This document shows, piece after piece, positions 27,233 through 35,569 of a stretch of 52,388 nt of DNA (its first letter is position 1; every line of letters begins with the position of its first letter). The stretch spans positions 1-52,388 of the forward strand of contig CANRGA010000005.1 in NCBI GenBank assembly GCA_947630055.1. Reading direction: 5' to 3'. The translations under genes were made by a program, and so were the position numbers. The notes beneath the pieces are model-generated. The model worked only from the letters and a program-made list of their open reading frames with translations, ran no database searches and had not been told where the DNA came from. The stretch is from an uncultured Bacilli bacterium (GTDB taxonomy: Bacteria; Bacillota_I; Bacilli_A; RF39; UBA660).

Positions 27233-28171
27233 TTAATTAACTTGTTTTTTATTTTCTAATAAATAAGTAGTAATATATAAATTATTATTAGAAATATATT
27301 TAGTAACTAGTTTATTCTTTTCTCTAACTACTAATATACCTTCTGTTTTATTATGATAATTTTCTTTTATATTTTTATCAACATAATCCATATATAATTC
27401 TATTTGCCCTCTATCTTTTGGATTATATTCTTTTATCTTCACTTCTACTACAACAAAGGCATTTATTTTATAATTAAAGAATAATAAATCTATTTTATAA
27501 GTTCTATTATCTATTTTGCATTTATATTCATGACCTATTAAAGCAAAACCTGCTCCTAATTCCATATAATGATTTTCAACTAACTCAATTAATATTTCAT
27601 GTAATTTTTGTTCAGTTAAATTAGTTGTATCTTTATCAGTTTTAATAATTATCGGATCTTTTATCATATCACTTAATGTTATTGAATTATTATTCTCTGT
27701 TATTAACTTAATGTTATTTTTATCTGCATAAGATAATCTATCAAAGGCTTTACTTTTTATTTCATTTCTTAACTCTCTAACAGATAAATTATTAAGTATT
27801 ACTTGATTTATATAATAGTTTCTCTCATTCTCATTTTTTATTGATAATAAGCATCTACATATTGACCAACTAAATTGTGAACACACTGTGTTCACATTTT
27901 GAAATGTTAAGTAAAATTGTCTATAATACATAAGATTTCTTTTATTATAATTCTTACCATATTCTAAAGATAATTTTTCGCCCCATTTCTTAATTAGATT
28001 TTCACCATATTTTGCTCTAGCTTCTCCACCTTGAGCATTAACTAGTAATCTACCTATCTCCCAATTAGTTTTTAATGTTTCTGAATTTTCTTTAAATTCT
28101 CTAACAAACTTTTTTACTTCTCTTTCTTCAATTAACTCAACTATTTCGTTGTATATTTTTTCTTCTGTCAT
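27233..28171 (-). CDS. PDDEXK nuclease, DUF1016 (YhcG) family
   Basis: A 312-residue protein. The helical N-terminal DUF1016 part (GEKLSLEYGKNYNKRNLMYY, QFSWSICRCLLSIKNENERN) precedes a C-terminal PD-(D/E)xK-type nuclease core with ALIGHEYKCKIDNRTYKIDLLFF and VVVEVKIKEYNPKDRGQIELY, holding the D...E-x-K catalytic set. Family members travel between genomes and are linked to defence or mobile DNA; exact role is unsettled. The residue pair after FSWS is IC where HY is usual. Bases 27876-27896 form a palindrome in the gene. It lies between two division genes, with the relic of a relative directly upstream. Confidence 0.88.
   Translation of the reverse strand: MTEEKIYNEIVELIEEREVKKFVREFKENSETLKTNWEIGRLLVNAQGGEARAKYGENLIKKWGEKLSLEYGKNYNKRNLMYYRQFYLTFQNVNTVCSQFSWSICRCLLSIKNENERNYYINQVILNNLSVRELRNEIKSKAFDRLSYADKNNIKLITENNNSITLSDMIKDPIIIKTDKDTTNLTEQKLHEILIELVENHYMELGAGFALIGHEYKCKIDNRTYKIDLLFFNYKINAFVVVEVKIKEYNPKDRGQIELYMDYVDKNIKENYHNKTEGILVVREKNKLVTKYISNNNLYITTYLLENKKQVN
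27876..27896. repeat. palindrome inside the DUF1016 gene
   Basis: TGTGAACACA, one central base, then TGTGTTCACA: ten-base perfect arms. On the coding strand the centre is the first base of the GTG Val codon in NVNTVCSQFSWS. Confidence 0.92.
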
Positions 28172-28206
28172 AATTTTGCCTTTCTTTTTTACTTAATTGT
28201 TTTTAT

Positions 28207-28353
28207 CTATAATAATAATTTATATTGAGACCAGTTTAATTTGGCGCTCACTGCGCGCCAAATTGGATATGCTAAATAAAACTCTCTCATTTCTCTTAAA
28301 TTTCTACTACTATAACTTTTAACATACTCTAAAAATAATTTTTCCCCCTTCAT
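28207..28353 (-). pseudogene. relic of a second DUF1016 gene
   Basis: Starting at ATG 28353, the minus strand reads 48 codons, including GEKLFLEYVKSYSSRNLREM, then REFYLAYPIWRAVSAKLNWS and QYKLLL, then TAG. This aligns residue for residue with the middle of the neighbouring DUF1016 protein, but sequence before and after is missing. It is a truncated, diverged paralogue and not a recent copy. A hairpin with ten-base arms lies inside it (28238-28264). Confidence 0.8.
28238..28264. repeat. inverted repeat inside the DUF1016 relic
   Basis: AATTTGGCGC and GCGCCAAATT surround seven bases. On the coding strand the centre is the first base of the GTG codon in WRAVSAKLNWS, the same alignment position as in the intact gene. 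The arms are unusually G+C-rich for this DNA. Confidence 0.9.
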
Positions 28354-28424
28354 ATATATTATTCGTCACTCATAGGCTGATTTCCTTTTTATTTTAAAAA
28401 TTTTCGCAAAATATTCACATAAAA

Positions 28425-28453
28425 CAAAAAAAGAATGATTTTACTCATTCTAA
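28425..28453 (-). terminator. terminator of the MMPL gene
   Basis: On the minus strand AGAATGA/TCATTCT closes a six-base loop and is followed by T7. Confidence 0.85.
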
Positions 28454-28487
28454 TCATCTTTCACATTATCATTCTTTTTATTTTTAC

Positions 28488-31400
28488 TTATTTATGTTCT
28501 TTATAATATCCTTTTCGACAAATAATTTTATCTGTTGCCGCAAGTACACCAGGCAAGACAAATAAAATTAATATTACTGATGCAAAAGTACCTTGGGAAA
28601 TAGTTTCACATATTTTGGCCGCAATAGCTGAAGCAAAGTATGCTACTATTAATGTAACAATTATTAATATTGATGAAGAACTAAGTATGGTATGAATTGA
28701 TTTGTTATAAGCATTAATTACAGCATCTTTAATTCCCATTGTTAATCTTGATTCACGATAATAAGATGTATAAACAATGGCATAATCTATTGTTGCTCCC
28801 ATTAATATTGCTTGAACGATTAATAAAGCTATGAAATATACTGATCCTCCCGTAATAGAAATGGCACTCATAGTTAAATATACAGCAGTTTGAATAATAA
28901 GTACTAAAACAAATGGAATAATTAGATCCTTAAATGTTATTGCGACAACAACAAAAATAAATATCATTGTTAAAATTGTAATCTTATTTAATTCATCATT
29001 AAATGTTTTACTCATTTCTACTGCCATAGGAGAATTTCCGACAATATATATATCATCATTATTACCTATTTCATCTTGAATAGAATTAATAAACTTATAA
29101 GTATCTTCATTTTCAGCTGCATATTTTGTATTTAAGACAACTCTTGAATATTTATCTGCTACGATTAAATCTTTTGACTTATCAACTGTTTTTTTAGCAT
29201 CAGTAATTGTTATTCTTTTTTTAGAACTTATGAAATCATCAAATCTTTGGTCAGTTAAAATATTAGAATTTAAATAATTGATAAATTCTTCAATTGTCAT
29301 TTTCCAACCAGTATTATATTCTTTATTACTACCATAATACATATATACTAAATCTACAAGATTTTTATCTAAATTATCACTTAATATATCTAATGATGCA
29401 AAAGTTTCCGTAGATGTATATTTTTCATTATTTAAAGATTTATTCATTATATCATTAATAGTTGTTAATTTTTCTCTTTTTGTATCATCAAATTTTGCTG
29501 AATAATCCTTGTTATTCATAACATTTTTAATAGTATATTGAACATAGTTATATAATGAAGTTTCTTGACTATCTTTTATATATTTAGAATTATATAAACT
29601 AAATAATAAACTCATCGTATTATTATCTATATTTAGTAATGAACTTAAACTAGAAGATGTATATTTAGTATTATTGAGTGTTGATGTCATTACTTCTTTA
29701 ACTAAAGATAGTTCATTAATCTCTGAATTAGATATTTTGCCCTTTAATAATTCGTTATCTTTATTTTTTAATATTAGATTTGTAAATTCTAACGGTGTCA
29801 TTGTTGTTTCTTCATTATTATAATCATATATGCCAAATATTTTTGCTAATTTCTCTTTATCTGTACCCGTAATATTACTTATTTCTGAATAACTATAAGT
29901 TGTATCTAAATTATTAACAATTATATGAGCAAGTTCTAATAAATCACTTACTTGTGTTAATTTTTCTGCAAATAAAGGATTTTCTTTATTATCATATAGA
30001 AAATTAATTAATTCTTTTAAGGATATATCTTTTAAATTATTATTTTCAAAATCATTATAGCCATAAATAACACTTGCAATTACCTTTACTCTAGGATCTA
30101 TACTAATTAATTCATTTAAACTATATTTATCATCAGGTGAAGGCAACTTACTAAATAATTCTTGAAATATTTTTATTGAATCTGTAGTTAAATATTCTTT
30201 ATATATTTCATATTGAGACATTTCCTTTGCAGTATTAAATATTTCATCTTTATTTAATTTTGTATCAGTATTATAACCAGTATAATAAATATACAAAAGT
30301 TGCAAAGTATTATCATCCAAACTTAATCCTAAATTATTTAAAGTTGTCTTCATTGATTCCATATTAAGCGCAGTAGTTACGTTTTGCTTATTACTTAATG
30401 TTTTCAAAAGCGTTAATAATTTAATAGTATTATCATCAAACATATCTTTATAAGCACTTTCATTAGACATATTTAAAGCAAATGTTGCAAACTCATTTAG
30501 AGTCATTTTAGTATTGCTATCAATAGTTGTTCGATAAAATAAGAATAATTGCGAGATTAAATTTTTATCTATGCCAAAAATACTAGAAAGTTCACTTGCA
30601 TTCATCTTTTTATTTATATTATTTACATCAACAAATTTTTGCAATTGTTTTAACTTTAAAATAGTTTTAGCATCTAAACTTGATGAATACTCTTTGTCAC
30701 TGGCAACATCATTAAGCATAAAATTCACAAATTCTTTAATAGTCATTTTAGTTTCAATATTCTTACTATTATAATAAATTAAAATTTTTTCCGCATCACT
30801 TTCATTTATTCCTAAAATACCCGCTATTTCTTTGATACTTCTCTTTTTATTAATTAAAGAAGATGATGTAAAATTTTCAAGTATTTCTAAATTATCTTTA
30901 GTATCTTGATCTATGGAATTACTAAAATTATCATTCGTATAAACATCCGATTTAATAAAGGAAATAAATTCATTTAATGTCATTTTATTATTAGCATCTT
31001 TATTATAATAATTGTAATAAATAAGTTTTATTAGATATTCTTCTACTTGGGTATCTTGACCTAAATCTTTAAATTTATTATTTAATTCATCATAGGCTAA
31101 TTTCTCATTAATGGTATTTGCATAACATAATACTTGATCTATTTTTTCATCTTGCTCTAATTTTTTACAATAATTTGCTATTAATTTTTCATATTTATTG
31201 TTATATACTATAGCAATTTGATTAGTAACAGGGAAAACTTTTCCTACTTTATCTTGTTCTGAATCGGTATAAAGTATCCCAATGCTTCCCTTTAATAAAT
31301 ATGCCCCAACAAATAATGCAACTATTAAAATTGCTTGAATATATCTGGTCTTATATATATAATTTCCTAATTTAGTTAAATTAAATTTAGGAGATTTCTT

Positions 31401-32342
31401 TTTAGTTTTGGTTATTAAATCGTCAAAGATTAAAAGCAAGGCTGGTAAGCAGAAAAAAATACTAATTAAACTTAATAATACACCTTTAGCTAAAACAAAG
31501 CCTAAATCTTTACCAATGGTAAAACTCATAAATACAAGAGCTACTAAACCGACAATTGTTGTAACCGAACTACTTGATATTGCTTTAAAAGAATGATATA
31601 GAGCTTCTTTCATCGCATCTATCTTATTACTATGAGTTAATTTTTCTTGCTTATATCTATTAGATAACATAATTGAATAGTCCATCGATAAGGCAAGTTG
31701 TAAGATAGCTACGATTGAATTTGTGATAGATGATACACTAGCAAACATAATATTAGTGCCTTTATTAATGAATACAGCTATTCCTATAGAAATTAAATAT
31801 AGCCATGGTTCAACATAAGAATCACTTAATATAATTAAAATTACCATTGCACAAGCTATAGCAAGTATTACGATCCATAATTGTAATACTGGTTTATTTT
31901 CATCATATATAGATCCATTCATTCCAGCAGTTTTAAAATTATCTTTAACATAATTATAAACATTAGTGGCAGTATCTGAATCACTATAATCATCTACATT
32001 TAGAACATATAATGTATATTCATCTTTATTGTATTCATTTGTATTTTCATAATCTATGGAACTTACTCCATCAATATTTTTAAGTTTTTTTAAAGTATCT
32101 TCCTTTTCCGTGTTTGTTAATCCTTTAAACATCACATTAAGTGTTGAAGAGTCTTGTTCAAGAAATTCTTCATCCATAATATCTTTACCAATTTTAGTTT
32201 CACTTGTCTTAGGAAGATATTTCATAATATCTTCATTTATATTTACTTTAGTAGATAAATATAAACTAAATATTGCTACAATTATAAATAATGCCAAAAA
32301 AACATATCGTCCTTTCACAACAAAATCAGTTATTTTTCGCAT
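28488..32342 (-). CDS. giant MMPL/RND-family membrane protein with repeat ectodomain
   Basis: A 1284-residue RND-superfamily protein. Each half has a membrane block: an N-terminal helix (YVFLALFIIVAIFSLYL) and helices around LQLALSMDYSIMLSNRYK in the first, and MGATIDYAIVYTSYYRES in the second, where the paired acidic and Tyr residues mark the MMPL/SSD family. Between them, roughly residues 440-1030, is an outside region of about eight degenerate 70-85-residue repeats, each with an MTLNEFISF-like block, then acidic helices and a YY pair (MTIKEFVNF, MTLNEFATF, ISLKELINF, MTPLEFTNL, MTIEEFINY). Ordinary MMPL proteins lack this. It could export a lipid or envelope component or hold a surface partner. 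It has its own terminator and lies in the surface-protein insertion. Confidence 0.85.
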   Translation of the reverse strand: MRKITDFVVKGRYVFLALFIIVAIFSLYLSTKVNINEDIMKYLPKTSETKIGKDIMDEEFLEQDSSTLNVMFKGLTNTEKEDTLKKLKNIDGVSSIDYENTNEYNKDEYTLYVLNVDDYSDSDTATNVYNYVKDNFKTAGMNGSIYDENKPVLQLWIVILAIACAMVILIILSDSYVEPWLYLISIGIAVFINKGTNIMFASVSSITNSIVAILQLALSMDYSIMLSNRYKQEKLTHSNKIDAMKEALYHSFKAISSSSVTTIVGLVALVFMSFTIGKDLGFVLAKGVLLSLISIFFCLPALLLIFDDLITKTKKKSPKFNLTKLGNYIYKTRYIQAILIVALFVGAYLLKGSIGILYTDSEQDKVGKVFPVTNQIAIVYNNKYEKLIANYCKKLEQDEKIDQVLCYANTINEKLAYDELNNKFKDLGQDTQVEEYLIKLIYYNYYNKDANNKMTLNEFISFIKSDVYTNDNFSNSIDQDTKDNLEILENFTSSSLINKKRSIKEIAGILGINESDAEKILIYYNSKNIETKMTIKEFVNFMLNDVASDKEYSSSLDAKTILKLKQLQKFVDVNNINKKMNASELSSIFGIDKNLISQLFLFYRTTIDSNTKMTLNEFATFALNMSNESAYKDMFDDNTIKLLTLLKTLSNKQNVTTALNMESMKTTLNNLGLSLDDNTLQLLYIYYTGYNTDTKLNKDEIFNTAKEMSQYEIYKEYLTTDSIKIFQELFSKLPSPDDKYSLNELISIDPRVKVIASVIYGYNDFENNNLKDISLKELINFLYDNKENPLFAEKLTQVSDLLELAHIIVNNLDTTYSYSEISNITGTDKEKLAKIFGIYDYNNEETTMTPLEFTNLILKNKDNELLKGKISNSEINELSLVKEVMTSTLNNTKYTSSSLSSLLNIDNNTMSLLFSLYNSKYIKDSQETSLYNYVQYTIKNVMNNKDYSAKFDDTKREKLTTINDIMNKSLNNEKYTSTETFASLDILSDNLDKNLVDLVYMYYGSNKEYNTGWKMTIEEFINYLNSNILTDQRFDDFISSKKRITITDAKKTVDKSKDLIVADKYSRVVLNTKYAAENEDTYKFINSIQDEIGNNDDIYIVGNSPMAVEMSKTFNDELNKITILTMIFIFVVVAITFKDLIIPFVLVLIIQTAVYLTMSAISITGGSVYFIALLIVQAILMGATIDYAIVYTSYYRESRLTMGIKDAVINAYNKSIHTILSSSSILIIVTLIVAYFASAIAAKICETISQGTFASVILILFVLPGVLAATDKIICRKGYYKEHK

Positions 32343-32393
32343 ATATTTTACCTCCCGAAATAATAGTATAGCACTTTTTTAAAATAAATGCAT

Positions 32394-32425
32394 AAAAAAG
32401 AACAAGTTATTTAAAACTTGCTCTT
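32394..32425 (-). terminator. terminator of the first NPKTG gene
   Basis: On the minus strand AAGAGCAAGTT/AACTTGTTCTT with loop TTAAAT is followed by T6. Confidence 0.9.
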
Positions 32426-32433
32426 AAATTTAA

Positions 32434-33690
32434 TTAATTTGTTTTTCTTAATTTTTTAACACTTAATGCTGCTACTGCAACACTTGCAAGTCCTAAGCTT
32501 AGATACATTAGAATGTTATCACCAGTTTTAGGGTTTTCTTCTTCAGTTACAGTTTCTTGTACAACTATTTTCTTAAATGTTGCTTTTACAACTACATCTT
32601 TCTCAGGCATTTTAAATGTTAATTCTTTTTGTTCTTTGCCATCAACATATAATTTATCTAATTCGTAACCTTCATCAGCTTTAATAGTAATTTTAACTTC
32701 CTCATCTTTTTGAGCAGATGTTTTATCAACTGTTACTTTACCATTTTCAGCTTCAGTTGTTATAGCATAATATTTTGTTACTCCTTTTGTATATGTTACA
32801 TTTTCACCAACAATATTAGCACCAGCTTCAACTGTAACTTTTTTTTCAAATGTTAATGTAGCGCTATTAACAGTTTTAATAGTTACACCAGCAGGTATAG
32901 TAACTTCTTCTTTTACTGTTGTAGGTTCATTAACATTAATTTCTGTTACACCGGTTTTTTCTGCTTCTTCTAATGCTTGTTCAATACTTGTATAATAATA
33001 TGATCTTTCACCATTTGATGCAGTTATAGGAAATTCAATATCATATGTAACTCTTACATAAGTATATTTAACTTGTCCACCTTCAGTAGTTCTCCATACC
33101 CAAACAGTATCACTCTCTGGAACAGCAAAAATATAATCTTTACCATATATTAAAGTTCCATGGTTATTAGTAGCATCTTTTATTGCATCTTCAATTGTTT
33201 TTATTCCAGTACCCTCTTCATCAATTTTAGTCCATACTCCATCTTTGTTATATAAAATTTGTACACCTAATGTCCATATAGTTGTTGTTGAATCATGATC
33301 GTTACCTTGGCTTTGAGCATCAGCATTAGCTTTAGCTTTATCCATAGCACAAGCAAAATCACAATCAGCTGATGTATAAGCATAGTGTTTATCTAAGTTT
33401 CCATCTCCTCTTGCGATATCTGGATCAATACTAATATAGAAAATACCTAGACTAGCTTTACCATTTTCACTACCTTGATAACCTGGTGTTTGGCCTAAAA
33501 TATGAGTAATTGTGCTTTGATCAACTTTTACTGTTACCTTAACAGTTGAATATCCATCCTCCGGTTTAGTAATATTTTCAATTGTTAAACCTAAAGATAA
33601 TCCACCAGTAGTTGTTGTTAAGGCATGAACGCCAACTGTTGCTACAAACATAGCAATTATTGATGTTACAAATAATTTTAATTTTTTCAT
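32434..33690 (-). CDS. NPKTG-anchored surface protein A
   Basis: A 418-residue exported protein. The signal peptide MKKLKLFVTSIIAMFVATVG ends near VHA. The middle is beta-rich and unassigned. Residues about 310-375 form a bacterial-repeat domain of the kind found in adhesins (EAENGKVTVDKTSAQKDEEV, then FKMPEKDVVVKATFKK). The C-terminus is a sorting signal: NPKTG at residue 386, a hydrophobic stretch and KKLRKTN. NPKTG departs from LPxTG; no sortase is in the window. Signal, tail and promoter region are near-copies of those of two neighbouring genes. It is transcribed alone from a G8 promoter and closed by its own terminator. Confidence 0.88.
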   Translation of the reverse strand: MKKLKLFVTSIIAMFVATVGVHALTTTTGGLSLGLTIENITKPEDGYSTVKVTVKVDQSTITHILGQTPGYQGSENGKASLGIFYISIDPDIARGDGNLDKHYAYTSADCDFACAMDKAKANADAQSQGNDHDSTTTIWTLGVQILYNKDGVWTKIDEEGTGIKTIEDAIKDATNNHGTLIYGKDYIFAVPESDTVWVWRTTEGGQVKYTYVRVTYDIEFPITASNGERSYYYTSIEQALEEAEKTGVTEINVNEPTTVKEEVTIPAGVTIKTVNSATLTFEKKVTVEAGANIVGENVTYTKGVTKYYAITTEAENGKVTVDKTSAQKDEEVKITIKADEGYELDKLYVDGKEQKELTFKMPEKDVVVKATFKKIVVQETVTEEENPKTGDNILMYLSLGLASVAVAALSVKKLRKTN

Positions 33691-33748
33691 AATATCCTCT
33701 TCCTTTCTTAAAACTATTTTATTTTCAGTTTTCTCCTTCCTTATTATA

Positions 33749-33778
33749 AGTATACCCCCCCCGAACTTTTAAAGTCAA
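33749..33778 (-). promoter_or_regulatory. G8-spacer promoter of surface protein A (putative phase switch)
   Basis: On the minus strand TTGACT (33778-33773), an 18-base spacer TTAAAAGTTC-G8 and TATACT (33754-33749); a second possible -10, TATAAT, lies six bases on. The G8 tract is at 33755-33762. Losing one G gives the optimal 17-base spacer, and gaining one gives 19. The G tract directly abuts the -10 box. Confidence 0.85.
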
Positions 33779-33811
33779 CCTCAATTATTGGTAGAACATT
33801 TTTCTTGACAC

Positions 33812-33847
33812 AAAAAAACATATTACTTTTTTTCAAAGCAATATGTT
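33812..33847 (-). terminator. terminator of surface protein B
   Basis: On the minus strand AACATATT/AATATGTT is followed by T6. Confidence 0.85.
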
Positions 33848-33872
33848 TTCCTTACTATTTTAACTTATTTAA

Positions 33873-35387
33873 TTAATTTGTTTTTCTTAATTTTTTAACA
33901 CTTAATGATGCTACTGCAACACTTGCAAGTCCTAAGCTTAGATACATAAAAATGTTATCACCAGTTTTTGGGTTTTCTTCTTCAGTTGTTTCTGTTGTTT
34001 CAGGAGTAACAACTGGAGTTTCAACTTTTTTAAATGTTACAGTTACTTTTACATCACTAGTTGGCATTGTAAATCTAATTCCACCATCAGCACTTAAGAA
34101 TTTTACAGTTTTACCATCTTTATCAGTAATAGTTACAGAATCAATTTGGTAACCTTTATCAGCTGTAATTTTTACAACTACTTCTTCACCTTCAGCAGCA
34201 TTTGTATATGCTTCTACTTTTCCATTTTCAGTTTTGGTAATTTCAACTTTATGTAATTTTCCTACTTTTCCACTTTCAGATTGACCTAAATCATTTGAAG
34301 CAAGATATTCTTTTTCAACATCTACATTAAATGTACCACCTGAAACTTTAATTTTTTTAGCTCCAGGGTTTTCATAATCTAATACGGCTTCTTTTCCTTT
34401 AGGAACATTAAATTCACCTTTTTCAATATTTACTTCAGCAGGATCAGTATTATAAGCACCTTCTTCTGAATTATCAACTATAACTGCAACTCCTTGAGGT
34501 ACTAGAACATAATCACCATCTTTTTTCGCATCTCCAACTCTTATTGGTTCGCCAGTTCCTTTAGCATTAATAGTACCACCATCAACAGTAATATCACCTT
34601 GACGAGCTACGATACCAATTGCTCCAGTTATAGTACCACCAGTAATATTTAAAGTACCAGTTTGTGGATGATAAATTGCAGCACTTTTAGCACTTTTTAA
34701 TGTACCACCAGAAATTTCAATTAATGAATTAGTAGTATCTCTACCATTTCCTGAAATAGCAAAATCATCATCAGAATCTATTGTACCATTTTTAAAATAT
34801 AAATGAGGTCCAGCACCACTAACTAAAATTCCACCTTTTATTAATACAGCTGATTCACCTTTTTCTTCAACAGTTAATTCTGCACCACCAAAAACAGTGA
34901 CAGCTGAATAACTTTTTCCATCAGTAGAATTACCTGATTTAATAAATTCGCCACCTTCAATTGTTACTTTAGCAGTTCCTGTTACTAATAAAGCAGAACT
35001 TCCTTTTTGATTTTCAATTCCACCTTTACCAACAAAAGTAACTTCACTTGTTCCTTTTACTACAAATGCAGCAAATTCGCTTGGTAGTTGAGTTGCTGTA
35101 ATTTTATTACCATTAAAATCAAAAGTAATATTTTTATTGTTAATTTCAATACGATTTGTTGTATTTTGTTCTGTAAATGAATAAGGTTTTAATAATTTTA
35201 CAGTTTCGCCTGTAACTGCAGTATCAACTGCATCTTTAACAGTAGAACAATATTTTTCTGTTGATCCACTTACAATACTTGCATCAGCATCTTCTTTAGC
35301 CACACCATCACATGCTGCAGCATGAACACCAACTGTTGCTACAAACATAGCAAGCATTGTTGTTACAAATAATTTTAATTTTTTCAT
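33873..35387 (-). CDS. NPKTG-anchored surface protein B, beta-helix type
   Basis: A 504-residue exported protein. The signal peptide is nearly identical to that of protein A. Residues about 55-330 have short turns rich in Gly, Asn and Thr (GGTLKSAKSAAIYHPQTG, GGTITGAIGIVARQGDI), the pattern of a right-handed parallel beta-helix seen in adhesins and polysaccharide-binding proteins. A bacterial-repeat domain (KTENGKVEAYTNAAEGEEVV ... FTMPTSDVKVTVTFKK) follows, and a sorting tail with NPKTG at residue 472. No catalytic residues of a lyase are evident, so adhesion is the likelier role. Monocistronic, with its own G8 promoter and terminator. Confidence 0.88.
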   Translation of the reverse strand: MKKLKLFVTTMLAMFVATVGVHAAACDGVAKEDADASIVSGSTEKYCSTVKDAVDTAVTGETVKLLKPYSFTEQNTTNRIEINNKNITFDFNGNKITATQLPSEFAAFVVKGTSEVTFVGKGGIENQKGSSALLVTGTAKVTIEGGEFIKSGNSTDGKSYSAVTVFGGAELTVEEKGESAVLIKGGILVSGAGPHLYFKNGTIDSDDDFAISGNGRDTTNSLIEISGGTLKSAKSAAIYHPQTGTLNITGGTITGAIGIVARQGDITVDGGTINAKGTGEPIRVGDAKKDGDYVLVPQGVAVIVDNSEEGAYNTDPAEVNIEKGEFNVPKGKEAVLDYENPGAKKIKVSGGTFNVDVEKEYLASNDLGQSESGKVGKLHKVEITKTENGKVEAYTNAAEGEEVVVKITADKGYQIDSVTITDKDGKTVKFLSADGGIRFTMPTSDVKVTVTFKKVETPVVTPETTETTEEENPKTGDNIFMYLSLGLASVAVASLSVKKLRKTN

Positions 35388-35446
35388 AATATCCTCTTCC
35401 TTTCTTTAAAACTATTTTGTTTTCAGTTTTCTCCTTTCTTAGTATA

Positions 35447-35476
35447 AGTATACCCCCCCCGAATTTTTAAAGTCAA
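35447..35476 (-). promoter_or_regulatory. G8-spacer promoter of surface protein B (putative phase switch)
   Basis: TTGACT (35476-35471), an 18-base spacer ending in G8 (35460-35453) and TATACT (35452-35447), then a second TATACT. Architecture and spacing are identical to the promoters of proteins A and C. Confidence 0.85.
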
Positions 35477-35508
35477 CCTATTTTCGTCTCTTTGTTAAAA
35501 ATTGACAT

Positions 35509-35545
35509 AAAAAAACACATTATTTTCTTTAAATAATGTGTTTTT
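35509..35545 (-). terminator. terminator of surface protein C
   Basis: On the minus strand the 12-base stem AACACATTATTT/AAATAATGTGTT (read across both arms) is followed by T7. Confidence 0.9.
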
Positions 35546-35569
35546 GATTATTATTTTCTATTGTTTAAA

